Shown: in pieces, positions 53,338 to 62,078 of the stretch
How the letters are laid out: the number at the start of each line of letters is the position of its first letter
Position numbering within the stretch: the first letter of the stretch is position 1
NCBI GenBank assembly: GCA_030448245.1
Contig: JAUJNH010000001.1
Span: 412,171 to 476,170 of the forward strand
Reading direction: 5' to 3'
Source: Acidimicrobiales bacterium
GTDB lineage: Bacteria > Actinomycetota > Acidimicrobiia > Acidimicrobiales > JAUJNH01
DNA length: 64,000 nt
Translations under genes and position numbers: made by a program
The notes under the pieces: model-generated
The model's input: only the letters and a program-made list of their open reading frames with translations
Database searches by the model: none
Told to the model about the DNA's origin: nothing

Positions 53338-54603
53338 TCAGGCGCCGGCGCGGAGGACGGCCTGGTCCCGCTTGCCCTTGCGCAGCAGCAGGAACCGGCC
53401 ATGGACGGCGTCGGCGGAGGTCAGCACCCGCTCGGCGTCGGCCGGGTCGACCTTCCGGCCGTTCACGCTGACGCCGCCCTGGCTCACCAGCCGCCGGGCG
53501 GCCCCGCCCGACCCGGCCAGGCCGGCGGCCACCAGCGCCTCGGCCACGGTGAGACCCTCCGGCGGGAGAGCGGCGGTGGGGGCGTCGGCCAGGGCGGTGA
53601 GCAGCGTCGCCTCGTCGAGCGAGGCGACCTCCGGGGTGAAGAGCACCGCAGCGGCCCGGGCGGCCCGAGCGGCTTCGTCAGGGCCGTGCACGAGGGCGGT
53701 GACGTCGTCGGCCAGCGCCCGTTGGGCCAGGCGCCGGCCCGGCTGCTCGGCGGTGGCCCGGTCGAGGGCCTCGACCTCCTCCCGGCTGCGCCAGGTGAAG
53801 AAGCGCAGGTACTGCCCCACCGTGGCGTCCTCGGCGTTGAACAGGAACTGCCACAGGGCGTACGGGCTGGTCCGGGCCGGGTCGAGCCAGACGGCGCCGG
53901 CGACGCTCTTGCCGTACTTGGTGCCGTCGGCCATGGTGACGAGGGGGGTGGTGAGCCCGTAGGCGGTGGCCCGCTCGACCCGGCGGATCAGGTCGACCCC
54001 GACCGTGATGTTGCCCCACTGGTCCGAGCCGCCGCCCTGCAGGGTGCAGCCGTGGCGCCGGAAGAGCTGGAGGTAGTCGAAGCCCTGCAGCAGCATGTAG
54101 CTGAACTCGGTGTAGGAGATCCCGCTGTCGCGGCCCTCGAAGCGACTGCGCACCGACTCCTTGGCCACCATCTGGTTGACGGTGAAGTGCTTGCCGACGT
54201 CGCGCAGGAACTCGAGGAGGCCCGTGTTCCACAGCCAGTCGCCGTTGTCGACGAGCAGGCCGCGGCCCGGGCCGAGGTCGACGAACCGCCCCAGCTGCCC
54301 TTCGATGCGGCGCAGGTTGTGCTCCAGCATTTCGCGGGTCAGCAGGCTGCGCTCGTCGCTGCGGCCGCCGGGGTCGCCGATCATCCCGGTGCCGCCGCCG
54401 GCCAGGGCGATGACCGTGTGCCCGGCCTCCTGCAGCCTGCGGAGGTTGCACAGCATGAGGAGGTTGCCGAGGTGGAGGCTGTCGGCGGTGGGGTCGAAGC
54501 CGATGTAGGCGGTGACGGCCGCCCCGTCGAGGCGGGCCAGCAGGCCGTCGTCGGTGACCTGGTGGACGAGGCCGCGCCAGGTGAGCTCGGTGGAGAGGGG
54601 CAC
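53338..54603 (-). CDS. tyrS: Tyrosyl-tRNA synthetase
   Basis: The 421-residue class I synthetase has the HIGH-type motif (SLHLGNLL), the tyrosine-binding YIGFDPTADS, QGGGSDQWGNI, and the KMSKS-equivalent KYGKS. A C-terminal S4 RNA-binding domain follows (ARRLVSQGGVSVNGRKV). It charges tRNA-Tyr. GTG at 54603 was chosen (a TTG at 54612 is possible). It is divergent from the glycosylase gene by ~20 bp. Confidence 0.95.
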   Translation of the reverse strand: MPLSTELTWRGLVHQVTDDGLLARLDGAAVTAYIGFDPTADSLHLGNLLMLCNLRRLQEAGHTVIALAGGGTGMIGDPGGRSDERSLLTREMLEHNLRRIEGQLGRFVDLGPGRGLLVDNGDWLWNTGLLEFLRDVGKHFTVNQMVAKESVRSRFEGRDSGISYTEFSYMLLQGFDYLQLFRRHGCTLQGGGSDQWGNITVGVDLIRRVERATAYGLTTPLVTMADGTKYGKSVAGAVWLDPARTSPYALWQFLFNAEDATVGQYLRFFTWRSREEVEALDRATAEQPGRRLAQRALADDVTALVHGPDEAARAARAAAVLFTPEVASLDEATLLTALADAPTAALPPEGLTVAEALVAAGLAGSGGAARRLVSQGGVSVNGRKVDPADAERVLTSADAVHGRFLLLRKGKRDQAVLRAGA

Positions 54604-54624
54604 GGGGACCAAACTTGCCACGCC

Positions 54625-55563
54625 GTGCCCGACGCCTCCGCGACCTTTGCCCTCGATCACGCCGTCGACCTCCGCCTGACGCTCGGCGCGGTGGCGCAGG
54701 GACGGCGCGACCCGATGGTGCAGGTGGGCCCCTCCTGGGCATGGCGGGCCAGCCGCACCCCGGACGGTCCGGCCACGCTGCACCTGCGGGTCGCCGCCCA
54801 CGGCCGGGAGGTGCGGGCCGAGGCGTGGGGCCCCGGTGCGGGCTGGGCAGTGGCCCAGGCGCCCGAGCTGGTGGGCGCCCGGGACACGGCCGACGGCTTC
54901 GGGGCCCTCGCCGGCCGCCACCCCCTGGTGGGCGAGCTGCACCGCCGCCACCCCGCGCTGCGGATGCCCCGCACCCGCCGGGTGTTCGAGTCGATGGTCG
55001 TCACCATCTGCGCCCAGAAGGTGACGGGCATCGAAGCGCGGCGCTCCTACCGCAGCATCGTCCAACGGTGGGGCGAGCCGGCGCCGGTGCCCGTCGGGGT
55101 GGCGGGCGCGCCCCGGCTCCGTCTCCTGCCCGAGCCGACCCTGCTGGTCCTCCAGCCCTCGTGGGCCTTCCACCCGCTCGGCCTCGAGCGCAAGCGGGCC
55201 GAGGCACTGCTGCGGGTGGCGGCCACCGCCGCCCGGCTCGAGGAGGCGGCGGGGATGGACGATCTCATCGCGGCCCGCCGTCGGCTCCGGGCCGTGCCCG
55301 GCGTCGGCGTGTGGACCTCGGCCGAGGTGGCCTTGGTGGCGCTGGGCGACGCCGACGCCGTGAGCGTCGGCGACTACCACCTCCCGAACGTCGCGTCGTG
55401 GCACCTGGCCGGGGAGCCCCGCGGCACCGACGAGCGGATGCTCGAGCTGCTCGAGCCGTTCCGGCCTCACCGGGGTCGGGTCCTGCGCCTCCTGCAGGTC
55501 GGCACGGACTGGGCCCCCCGCTACGGCCCCCGGATGCCCCTGTCCGGTCACGAGCGGCGCTGA
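54625..55563 (+). CDS. AlkA-like HhH-GPD DNA glycosylase
   Basis: The 312-residue protein has the HhH-GPD fold: VFESMVVTICAQKV, the helix-hairpin-helix VPGVGVWTSAEV, and the catalytic Asp in SVGDYHLPN. There is no C-terminal iron-sulfur Cys cluster, which fits AlkA/OGG rather than EndoIII. It probably excises alkylated bases. GTG at 54625. Confidence 0.83.
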   Translation: MPDASATFALDHAVDLRLTLGAVAQGRRDPMVQVGPSWAWRASRTPDGPATLHLRVAAHGREVRAEAWGPGAGWAVAQAPELVGARDTADGFGALAGRHPLVGELHRRHPALRMPRTRRVFESMVVTICAQKVTGIEARRSYRSIVQRWGEPAPVPVGVAGAPRLRLLPEPTLLVLQPSWAFHPLGLERKRAEALLRVAATAARLEEAAGMDDLIAARRRLRAVPGVGVWTSAEVALVALGDADAVSVGDYHLPNVASWHLAGEPRGTDERMLELLEPFRPHRGRVLRLLQVGTDWAPRYGPRMPLSGHERR

Positions 55564-55971
55564 CGGCGCGGTCTGCCGTCACCGCGTCATCGCGAGGGCG
55601 GTGGCGGGGCCGCGACCGCGAGGCCCCGCCCGATCACGAGCCGGCCAACGGCTACCGACCGAGCCAGCGCGGCGGAAGCGGCCACCCTCGTCACCGATGC
55701 GGATCTGATGTCGTCCGCCAGGGTGATGGGGCAGTCGTCTTCGAACGCCGGTCATGGACGAACAGCCTGGACTCCAGGTGACCTGCGCTTGGTGGCCGGC
55801 CGCGGCACGGCTCGGCAGCGCGCAACCGGCGCGGCCGCCTTACGGCGCGGTCGGGTGGGTGGCGGCTACCAGGGCCCTGGCCTCGCCGCCGGAGGCGGAA
55901 AGGGGAAAGGCGACCCGCGGGCCGGATCGTGCCCACGGCTACGGTCGTCGGGGACAGGACGATGGAGGATC
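55564..55971. other. Intergenic region upstream of the ferredoxin gene
   Basis: These 408 bp lie between the glycosylase stop and the ferredoxin start. No conserved frame or hairpin terminator was recognised. The ribosome site GGAGG at 55964-55968 serves the ferredoxin gene. Confidence 0.35.
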
Positions 55972-56163
55972 ATGAGAGTCACCGTCGACGACAACCTCTG
56001 CACCTCGATCGGCACGTGCACGCGCATCTGCCCGGAGGTCTTCGAGATCCGCAGGGACGGGCTTCTCCACCTGCTGCAGGACGACCCACCGGAATCGTTC
56101 CGAGCCCAGGTCGAGGAGGCTGCCGACATGTGCCCGATGGCTGCGATCACCATCGACGGATGA
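55972..56163 (+). CDS. Small ferredoxin with four cysteines
   Basis: The 63-residue protein follows the pattern of short 3Fe-4S ferredoxins that serve P450s (Cys10, Cys16, then Cys54-Pro). It has an extra Cys20 in TRICPEVF where a non-Cys is usual, so four ligands are available for a 4Fe-4S cluster. GGAGG lies three bases before the ATG at 55972. No cytochrome P450 is adjacent; the next gene is an acyl-CoA synthetase 260 bp away. Confidence 0.82.
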   Translation: MRVTVDDNLCTSIGTCTRICPEVFEIRRDGLLHLLQDDPPESFRAQVEEAADMCPMAAITIDG

Positions 56164-56423
56164 CCCGTGGTGCCAAACCAGGAAGTTCCCTGCAGGCGCC
56201 GAGGCGGGGCGTTGGCGAGTCGGATTCCTGAGTCTGCGCAGGAGCCGACGCTCGTCACGTTGCCGAAGACCCGCACTGTGCGCCGCCTGGCGCCTTGGGC
56301 CGCTGGAGGCCGTGAGCGGCGGCGACCGGCCGCACGGGACCGACCGGCCTCCGGTGGCCGGCACGCGCCGCTACCGTCCCCGCCGAGATCGGCTGCGACC
56401 GCCGTTCGATGCGAGGAGGTCCC

Positions 56424-57965
56424 GTGCACCCTGGCGTCCACGCCGCCACCGACCCCGACAAGCCGGCGACGATCATGGCTGGCTCGGGTGAGGTCGTCAC
56501 CTACGGCCAGCTGGAGGCGCGGTCCAACCAGGTGGCCCACCTGCTGCGTTCCCTGGGGCTGGGGTGGCGCGACGTCGTCGCCGTGTGTCTTGGGAACAGC
56601 GCCCGCTACCACGAGGTGTGCTGGGGCGCCCAGCGCAGCGGGCTGTACTACACGGCGGCCTCGACCCGGCTGACGCCCGGCGAGCTCGGCTTCATCGTCG
56701 ACGACTGCGGCGCCAAGGTGCTGGTCCTCGACGTCGAGCAGCGCCACCTGGCCGCCTCGCTCGCCGACCGGGCACCGAACCTGGTGGCCCGCTACATGGT
56801 CGGCGGCACCGTCGACGGCTACGAGAGCCTCGAAGCGGCACTGGCCGCACAGCCGACCACTCCCGTCGCCGACGAGGCCGAGGGGGCCGACCTCCTCTAC
56901 AGCTCGGGCACGACCGGCAGGCCGAAGGGGGTGAAGCCGCCGATCAAGGGGAAGCCGCTGGGCGAGCTGACCGGCCTGGTGCTCCTGTGCCAGGGCCTCT
57001 ACGGCTTCGACCAGGACACCCGCTACCTGTCGCCGGCGCCGCTGTACCACGCCGCCCCCTTGCGCTTCAGCCTGACGACCCACCGCCTCGGGGGCACGGT
57101 GGTGGTGATGGAGCACTTCGACCCGGTGCGCTACCTGCAGCTGATCGAGGAGCACGCCGTCACCCACACCCAGCTGGTGCCCACCATGTTCGTGCGCATG
57201 CTCAAGCTGGACCCCGCGGTGCGGCAGGCCGCCGACCTGTCGTCCCTGCGGTGCGCCATCCACGCCGCCGCCCCCTGCCCCGTGGCCGTGAAGGAGCAGA
57301 TGATCGACTGGTGGGGGCCGATCATCCACGAGTACTACGCCGGCACCGAGGGCAACGGCTTCTGCGCCATCTCGAGCGAGGAGTGGCTGGCCCACAAGGG
57401 GTCGGTGGGCCGCAACCTGCTGGGCCCGGTCCACATCCTCGACGACGACGGGAACGAGCTCGCACCCGGCCGGGAGGGCACTATCTACTTCGAGGGCGGC
57501 CCCCGCTTCGAGTACCACAACGACCCGCAGAAGACCGCGGCCAACCTCACCGACCAGGGCTGGTCGACCCTCGGCGACATCGGGCGGCTCGACGACGAGG
57601 GCTACCTCTACCTGACCGACCGCAAGGCCAACATGATCATCTCCGGGGGCGTGAACGTGTACCCACAGGAGACCGAGAACGTCCTGACGCTGCACCCGAA
57701 GGTGGCCGACGTCGCCGTGTTCGGGGTGCCCGACGAGGACCTCGGCGAACAGGTCAAGGCCGTGGTCCAGCCGGTGGAGGGCGGCGCCGCCGGACCGGCT
57801 CTCGAGGAGGAGCTGATCGCCTACTGCCGGGAGCTGCTGTCGCCGGTGAAGTGCCCCCGATCGATCGACTTCCGCTCCGAGCTGCCCCGGCACCCGACGG
57901 GCAAGCTCTACAAGCGGCTGCTCCGCGACGAGTACTGGGAGGGCCACGAGAGCAAGCTGGTGTGA
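56424..57965 (+). CDS. Acyl-CoA synthetase (AMP-binding, FadD-type)
   Basis: The 513-residue protein has all core motifs: LLYSSGTTGRPKGV (A3), YYAGTEGNG (A5), STLGDIGRLDDEGYLYL (A7-A8), DRKANMIISGGVNVYP, and the catalytic Lys in RHPTGKLYKR (A10). It activates a carboxylic acid with ATP and CoA; the acid is unknown. GTG at 56424 follows GAGGAGG, which decides the start over an ATG at 56409. Confidence 0.9.
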   Translation: MHPGVHAATDPDKPATIMAGSGEVVTYGQLEARSNQVAHLLRSLGLGWRDVVAVCLGNSARYHEVCWGAQRSGLYYTAASTRLTPGELGFIVDDCGAKVLVLDVEQRHLAASLADRAPNLVARYMVGGTVDGYESLEAALAAQPTTPVADEAEGADLLYSSGTTGRPKGVKPPIKGKPLGELTGLVLLCQGLYGFDQDTRYLSPAPLYHAAPLRFSLTTHRLGGTVVVMEHFDPVRYLQLIEEHAVTHTQLVPTMFVRMLKLDPAVRQAADLSSLRCAIHAAAPCPVAVKEQMIDWWGPIIHEYYAGTEGNGFCAISSEEWLAHKGSVGRNLLGPVHILDDDGNELAPGREGTIYFEGGPRFEYHNDPQKTAANLTDQGWSTLGDIGRLDDEGYLYLTDRKANMIISGGVNVYPQETENVLTLHPKVADVAVFGVPDEDLGEQVKAVVQPVEGGAAGPALEEELIAYCRELLSPVKCPRSIDFRSELPRHPTGKLYKRLLRDEYWEGHESKLV

Positions 57966-58016
57966 GAGGCGCCACCCGTAGCCTGCTCGGCCAAGGTGGC
58001 TGCGGGAGGAGACGGA

Positions 58017-59181
58017 GTGGAGTCGGCCGACAGCGGAGGCGACGGCTACGGCGACCAGGTGGCGACGGAGCTGGCTCGGCTGCGCGAGGCCCTCGACGAG
58101 ATCAGGCGGCGCCCGGCCACTCGACGCAGACGCCATCCGCCACGTGATCACCGCCAGCCTCTCGGAGGCATCCGCTCGCCCGCCGAACCTGCTGGTCACC
58201 GCCATCCGCCGCCTCGACCGGGCTGGTGCGGGACCAGCAGGCCGCCTCGGCCGGCGCCGGCGACGGGACGGCCGCGACGACCACGGCGATCGCGGCGACC
58301 GGTGAAGAGGCGGGCGCGGTCGACCCGGAGGACGGCGAGCCGGCAGAGGCCGAAGCGGGGAAGGACCCGATCCTGGCCGCTGTCGTGGGCCTGCACCGCC
58401 GCCTCGACGGCATCGTCGGCCAGCTGGCCCCGCTCTCCCGGGTCGACCTGTCCACCGCCGTGCCCGCCCTGGAGAGCCGAGGGCAGCGCCTCGAGCGCTC
58501 GACGAGCCACATCCTGACGGCGCTGGCCGCCGTGGCCGACCACCTCAGCGAGCAGGCAACCCTCTGGCGGGCCGGCCTCGACGGCCTGTCGGTCGCCGGC
58601 ACCGGGCCCACCCGGACCGAGCTGGCTGCCCTCCGGGACGAGGTGAGCGGCATGGCCGACGCGGTGAAGGCGCTGCTCGCCGGCGCCGTCGACGACCCGC
58701 ATGGCTCACGGCTCCTGGAGGCGCCCGCCGCGGGGCTGACTGCGCCGCCCAAGCCGAGGCCGAGGGATCTGGGGGCCCCGGAGCCCGCGGTGGGCCGCCT
58801 GGCCGCCGGGGCGAACTGGCCAGACGGGGTGGGCGCACCCCCACCCGCCCACGACGAGGTGCTCGCTCCCGACGTGGTCGCAGCCGCCGACGAGCCGACC
58901 GACGTCATGGACGCCGAACTGGGACCGCCGCTCGACGATGAGCCCGAGGCCGCCCCTGAGGGAGCGGGCGCCACCACCGAGGCCAGCAACGGCGGCAGCA
59001 GTCACCCCGACGCTGCCGATGACGACGGGTCCAGGTCGCCGCCGCTCCCGCCGACGGTGTCGCCGGGGACGGCCACCTCCGCACCGACAGCGGCACCGGC
59101 TCCGACGCCGGGGTCGCCGTGGTGGGCGGCACCGTGCGCCGCCGCCGCTCGAAGTCGAGGCGGCGCTTCAAGGGCCGTTGA
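58017..59181 (+). pseudogene. Low-complexity helical protein gene with three apparent frameshifts
   Basis: GTG at 58017 with GGGAGGAGA upstream opens a frame (VATELARLREALDEI). It continues in the next frame with ADAIRHVITASLSEASARPP from ~58102 and in a third with LVRDQQAASAGAGDG from ~58215. A final change near 59030 leads to VAVVGGTVRRRRSKSRRR before TGA at 59179. The middle has coiled-coil-like ALESRGQRLERSTSHIL and long Ala/Pro/Asp-rich linkers. The protein would be ~385 residues. Its function is unknown. Three indels in one gene in an otherwise intact area could be sequencing errors. Confidence 0.55.
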
Positions 59182-59239
59182 GGGCGCAGGTCCTCCCGAC
59201 CCCCGGTCTCCGGCCCGTGGCCGGTCGCTCCGGGGGCCT

Positions 59240-59947
59240 TCAGGACAGCTTGGCCCGCAGCTGGGTGAGGAGGCGGAGGTCGTCGTCGCCCATGCCGGGC
59301 ATCGAGGCGCGCAGCGGTGCCACCCACCCGAGGAGGGCGACATCGGCCATGGCCAGGGCCCGCTGGCGGAGGTTGGTGAGCATCCGGACGACGATGTCGC
59401 GAGCCGCGGTCGGCTCGAGCCAGGTGAGGTCGAAGTCGGGCAGGGGGCCGCCGGCTATGCCTTCCAGGATCTTCTGGCAGTCGCCGGAGGTGAGCCGCTT
59501 CCCGCCCTGGAAGCAGTCGAGGAGCACCCGGGGGTGGCCTTCGTGGCGGACGAGGAAGTGGCCCGGCATGCCGATTCCGGCCAGGGGCACGCCTGTCCGC
59601 TGCCCAATGACGATGGCGACGAGGCTCAGCGTGATGGGGATGCCGAGCCGCCGGTCCAGCACCCGGTCGACGTAGGAGTTCTGCGGGTCGCCATAGGTCT
59701 CGACGTCGCCGGTGAGGCCGAGGGCGCCCTCGTCCATGCCGAACAGGTGGTCGACGAGGCCGTCCAGGCCGGGCGGGCACCCGGCGGCGATCTCGTCGAG
59801 CCGAGCCAGCTGCGCTGCCACCCACGCCCGGTCACGGCCCTGGCCGGCTGCGGCCAGCAGGAGGGCTGCCTCGTCGACCCGGGTCCGCAGCTCCTCGTCG
59901 GGCCCGGCCGTCAGCTCGGTGAAGCGGGCCTGGACGTCGGGGCGCAC
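59240..59947 (-). CDS. SirB1-family transglutaminase-like protein
   Basis: The 235-residue protein matches the SirB1/Transglut_core2 family: NSYVDRVLDRRLGIPITLSL, GVPLAGIGMPGHFLVRH and LLDCFQGGKRLT, followed by a helical tail (MLTNLRQRALAMAD). The family's role is poorly defined; the fold is that of a transglutaminase-like domain. It is divergent from the carboxylase gene at 60013. Confidence 0.8.
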   Translation of the reverse strand: MRPDVQARFTELTAGPDEELRTRVDEAALLLAAAGQGRDRAWVAAQLARLDEIAAGCPPGLDGLVDHLFGMDEGALGLTGDVETYGDPQNSYVDRVLDRRLGIPITLSLVAIVIGQRTGVPLAGIGMPGHFLVRHEGHPRVLLDCFQGGKRLTSGDCQKILEGIAGGPLPDFDLTWLEPTAARDIVVRMLTNLRQRALAMADVALLGWVAPLRASMPGMGDDDLRLLTQLRAKLS

Positions 59948-60012
59948 CTCCTTATCCTGCCCGGGCCACCGAGGGGTAACCCCGGACCGGCCCCCGGGGT
60001 CCGAAGCCGGAG

Positions 60013-61371
60013 ATGCCGGTCGCTGCCGCCCGACCCCTCCGCCTGCAGGGTCTGGTGCCTGGAACGGTGGTGTCGGGCGTCGAGCGGCTGGCGGGGCGGC
60101 CCGTCGTGCTGGTGCGCTGCCGGTCGGGCAGCCGCGGCGGCGCTCTGTCCGGGGTTGCCGGTCGGAACCTGGCGTCGGCCGCGACCGAGGCGTGCGACCT
60201 CGGTCTCCCGCTGGTGGTCGTCGTCGCCTCGGGCGGTGCCGACGTCGTCGAGGGCATCGCGGCCCTGCACGGCTGGGGGGTGGCCGCCGCCGCGGTGGCC
60301 CGCTGCAGCGGGCGGGTGCCCGTGCTGATGGCGGTCACGGGGCCGGTGGTGAGCGGGCCGGCCCTGCTGCTGGGCCTGGCCGACGTGGTCTGCCTGGCCG
60401 AGGGGGCCACCGCCTACGTGAGCGGGCCGGCGATGGTCGAGGAGATGACCGGGACCCGGCTCTCCCCGGGGGAGCTGGGCGGCACCGACGTCCACGCCCG
60501 CCACTCGGGCGTCGCTGCCCTCACCGCCCCGGGCGAGGACGCGGCCCTCGAAGCGCTGGGTGAGGTGCTGGCCTACCTGCCGGACTCGTGCGACTCGCTG
60601 CCCCCCGAGGGGCCGGTCGACGACCACGCCCGCCGGCTGTGCCCGCTCCTGCGCACGGTGCTGCCCGCCACCCCGAACGGGGCCTACGACGTGCGGACGG
60701 TGGCCACCGAGGTCGCCGACGCCGGCTCGTTCCTCGAGCTGTGGGCCGGCTGGGCCCCCAACCTGGTGGTCGGCCTCTGCACCCTGGAAGGCCACCCCGT
60801 CGGCGTCGTCGCCAACCAGCCCCAGGCACTCGCCGGTACCCTCGACATCCCGGCCAGCCAGAAGGGGGCCCGCTTCGTCGACCTCTGTGACAGCTGCAAC
60901 GTGCCGCTTCTCACCCTCGTCGACACCCCGGGCTTCTTCCCCGGCAAGGACCTCGAGTGGCGGGGCATGATCCGCCACGGAGGCCAGCTGGCCTTCACCT
61001 ACGCCCGGGCCTCGGTGCCGCGGGTCTCGGTCATCCTGCGCAAGGCGTACGGCGGTGCCTACATCGTCATGGACTGCCGGAGCATGGGCAACGACCTGGC
61101 CTTCGCCTGGCCCAGCGCGGAGATCGCCGTGATGGGGGCCAGGGGGGCCGTCGAGATCCTGCACCGGCGGTCGAGCCCGGAGGAGCGGGCGGCCGCGGAG
61201 GCGGCCTATGCCGCCGACCTGCTGACGCCCTACGTGGCGGCCGAGCGGGGCTACGTCGACCAGGTGGTCGATCCGGCCGACACCCGCACGATCGTCTGCG
61301 ACGCCTTCCGCACGCTGCGCAGCAAGCACGACCCGCTGGCCCCCCGCAAGCACGACTCGATGCCCTGCTGA
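60013..61371 (+). CDS. Acyl-CoA carboxylase carboxyltransferase (beta) subunit
   Basis: The 452-residue protein has the two crotonase-like halves of biotin-dependent carboxyltransferases. The N-terminal half has LPLVVVVASGGADVVEG and GLADVVCLAEGATAYVSGP. The C-terminal half has QPQALAGTLDIPASQKGARFVDLCD (split), TLVDTPGFFPG, RKAYGGAYIVMDCRSMG and EIAVMGARGAVEIL. It is shorter than PccB/AccD5 (~520), mainly at the N-terminus. No biotin-carboxylase gene is in the window. A strong hairpin follows the stop. Confidence 0.85.
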   Translation: MPVAAARPLRLQGLVPGTVVSGVERLAGRPVVLVRCRSGSRGGALSGVAGRNLASAATEACDLGLPLVVVVASGGADVVEGIAALHGWGVAAAAVARCSGRVPVLMAVTGPVVSGPALLLGLADVVCLAEGATAYVSGPAMVEEMTGTRLSPGELGGTDVHARHSGVAALTAPGEDAALEALGEVLAYLPDSCDSLPPEGPVDDHARRLCPLLRTVLPATPNGAYDVRTVATEVADAGSFLELWAGWAPNLVVGLCTLEGHPVGVVANQPQALAGTLDIPASQKGARFVDLCDSCNVPLLTLVDTPGFFPGKDLEWRGMIRHGGQLAFTYARASVPRVSVILRKAYGGAYIVMDCRSMGNDLAFAWPSAEIAVMGARGAVEILHRRSSPEERAAAEAAYAADLLTPYVAAERGYVDQVVDPADTRTIVCDAFRTLRSKHDPLAPRKHDSMPC

Positions 61372-61389
61372 GCTCGGCCGGCGCGTGAC

Positions 61390-61418
61390 GAGCCCGGCCC
61401 CACCCCGGGGCCGGGCTC
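61390..61418. terminator. Strong stem-loop after the carboxyltransferase gene
   Basis: GAGCCCGGCCCC (61390-61401) and GGGGCCGGGCTC (61407-61418) form a perfect 12-bp stem with a five-base loop, 18 bp after the stop. No T-tract follows on the plus strand. It is probably a terminator serving the upstream gene and perhaps the convergent fragment. Confidence 0.6.
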
Positions 61419-61430
61419 ACTCGTCTGGGA

Positions 61431-61690
61431 TCAGATCAGTTCGCAGGTGACGTCCGGGTTCCAGGCCGCGAACGTGCCGGCCGGGTTGTCCTGCCAGACC
61501 CAGGCGTGGAGATCGAAGTGGATCGGCATGGCGGGCTCGGGGCCGGGCATCGGCCCGTCGAAGGCCTGTCCGAACAGCGCCGGGCGCCCTGGTCGGTGGT
61601 GAGGTCCTGATCCGGGGTCGACAGCGAACCACTCGGCGCCTGAGGCACCTTGCGGGAACGCCGCCCAGCGGGTTGCTGAGTGACCCCTGA
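61431..61690 (-). pseudogene. C-terminal fragment of a secreted hypothetical protein family
   Basis: The last ~50 codons (ALFGQAFDGPMPGPEP, MPIHFDLHAWVWQDNPAG, TFAAWNPDVTC) match the conserved end of a common actinobacterial exported protein of unknown function. Upstream, EWFAVDP and DQDLTTDQ are in different frames, and the N-terminus with its signal peptide is missing. It is a truncated, frameshifted remnant. Confidence 0.55.
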
Positions 61691-61785
61691 CGAGGTGCTG
61701 ACCTCCCGAAGCCGCACCCCCGGCCGGCCCCCGGATGCTCAAGGGTTCCGAAAGGACGCCCCAGCGCCGTCGCTAACGTGGCCCC

Positions 61786-62014
61786 GTGGCTGCCGCTGCC
61801 CCGACGATCGACGACGATCTCGGCCGCTTCATCCAGGGCCCGGTGTCCGCCTTCCCCCTCGGCACGGCCGATGCCGTCGCCGTGCCCGACTGCACCCGCC
61901 TGGCCGTGGCCGCCCTCGAAACGCCGGCGCCAGACGGCGGCCCCGATGATCGCCCGGGGCGCCCTGGTCGGCGTGCTCGCTGACGGGCCCCTCAGGCTCG
62001 AGCGGGTGCCGTGA
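61786..62014 (+). pseudogene. Fragment of a small flavin-reductase/PNPOx-like protein (tentative)
   Basis: A GTG opens a frame (PTIDDDLGRFIQGPVSAF, GTADAVAVPDCTRLAVAAL) resembling the N-terminus of short pyridoxamine-oxidase-like or DUF proteins. After a frame change it ends ALVGVLADGPLRLERVP. The middle is missing. The family assignment is weak. Confidence 0.3.
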
Positions 62015-62078
62015 GCCGGCGCTCGGGACCCGACGGCCGCGGCCGACCCCAGTCACGACGCCGCCGCGGGTCGATCCC

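Noticed and set aside
51259-55563. Very long plus-strand open frame of over 1400 codons spanning NuoF, the DMT gene and tyrS
   Set aside because: It is out of frame with NuoF and antisense to two clear genes; only its final part coincides with the real glycosylase gene, which has its own start at 54625.
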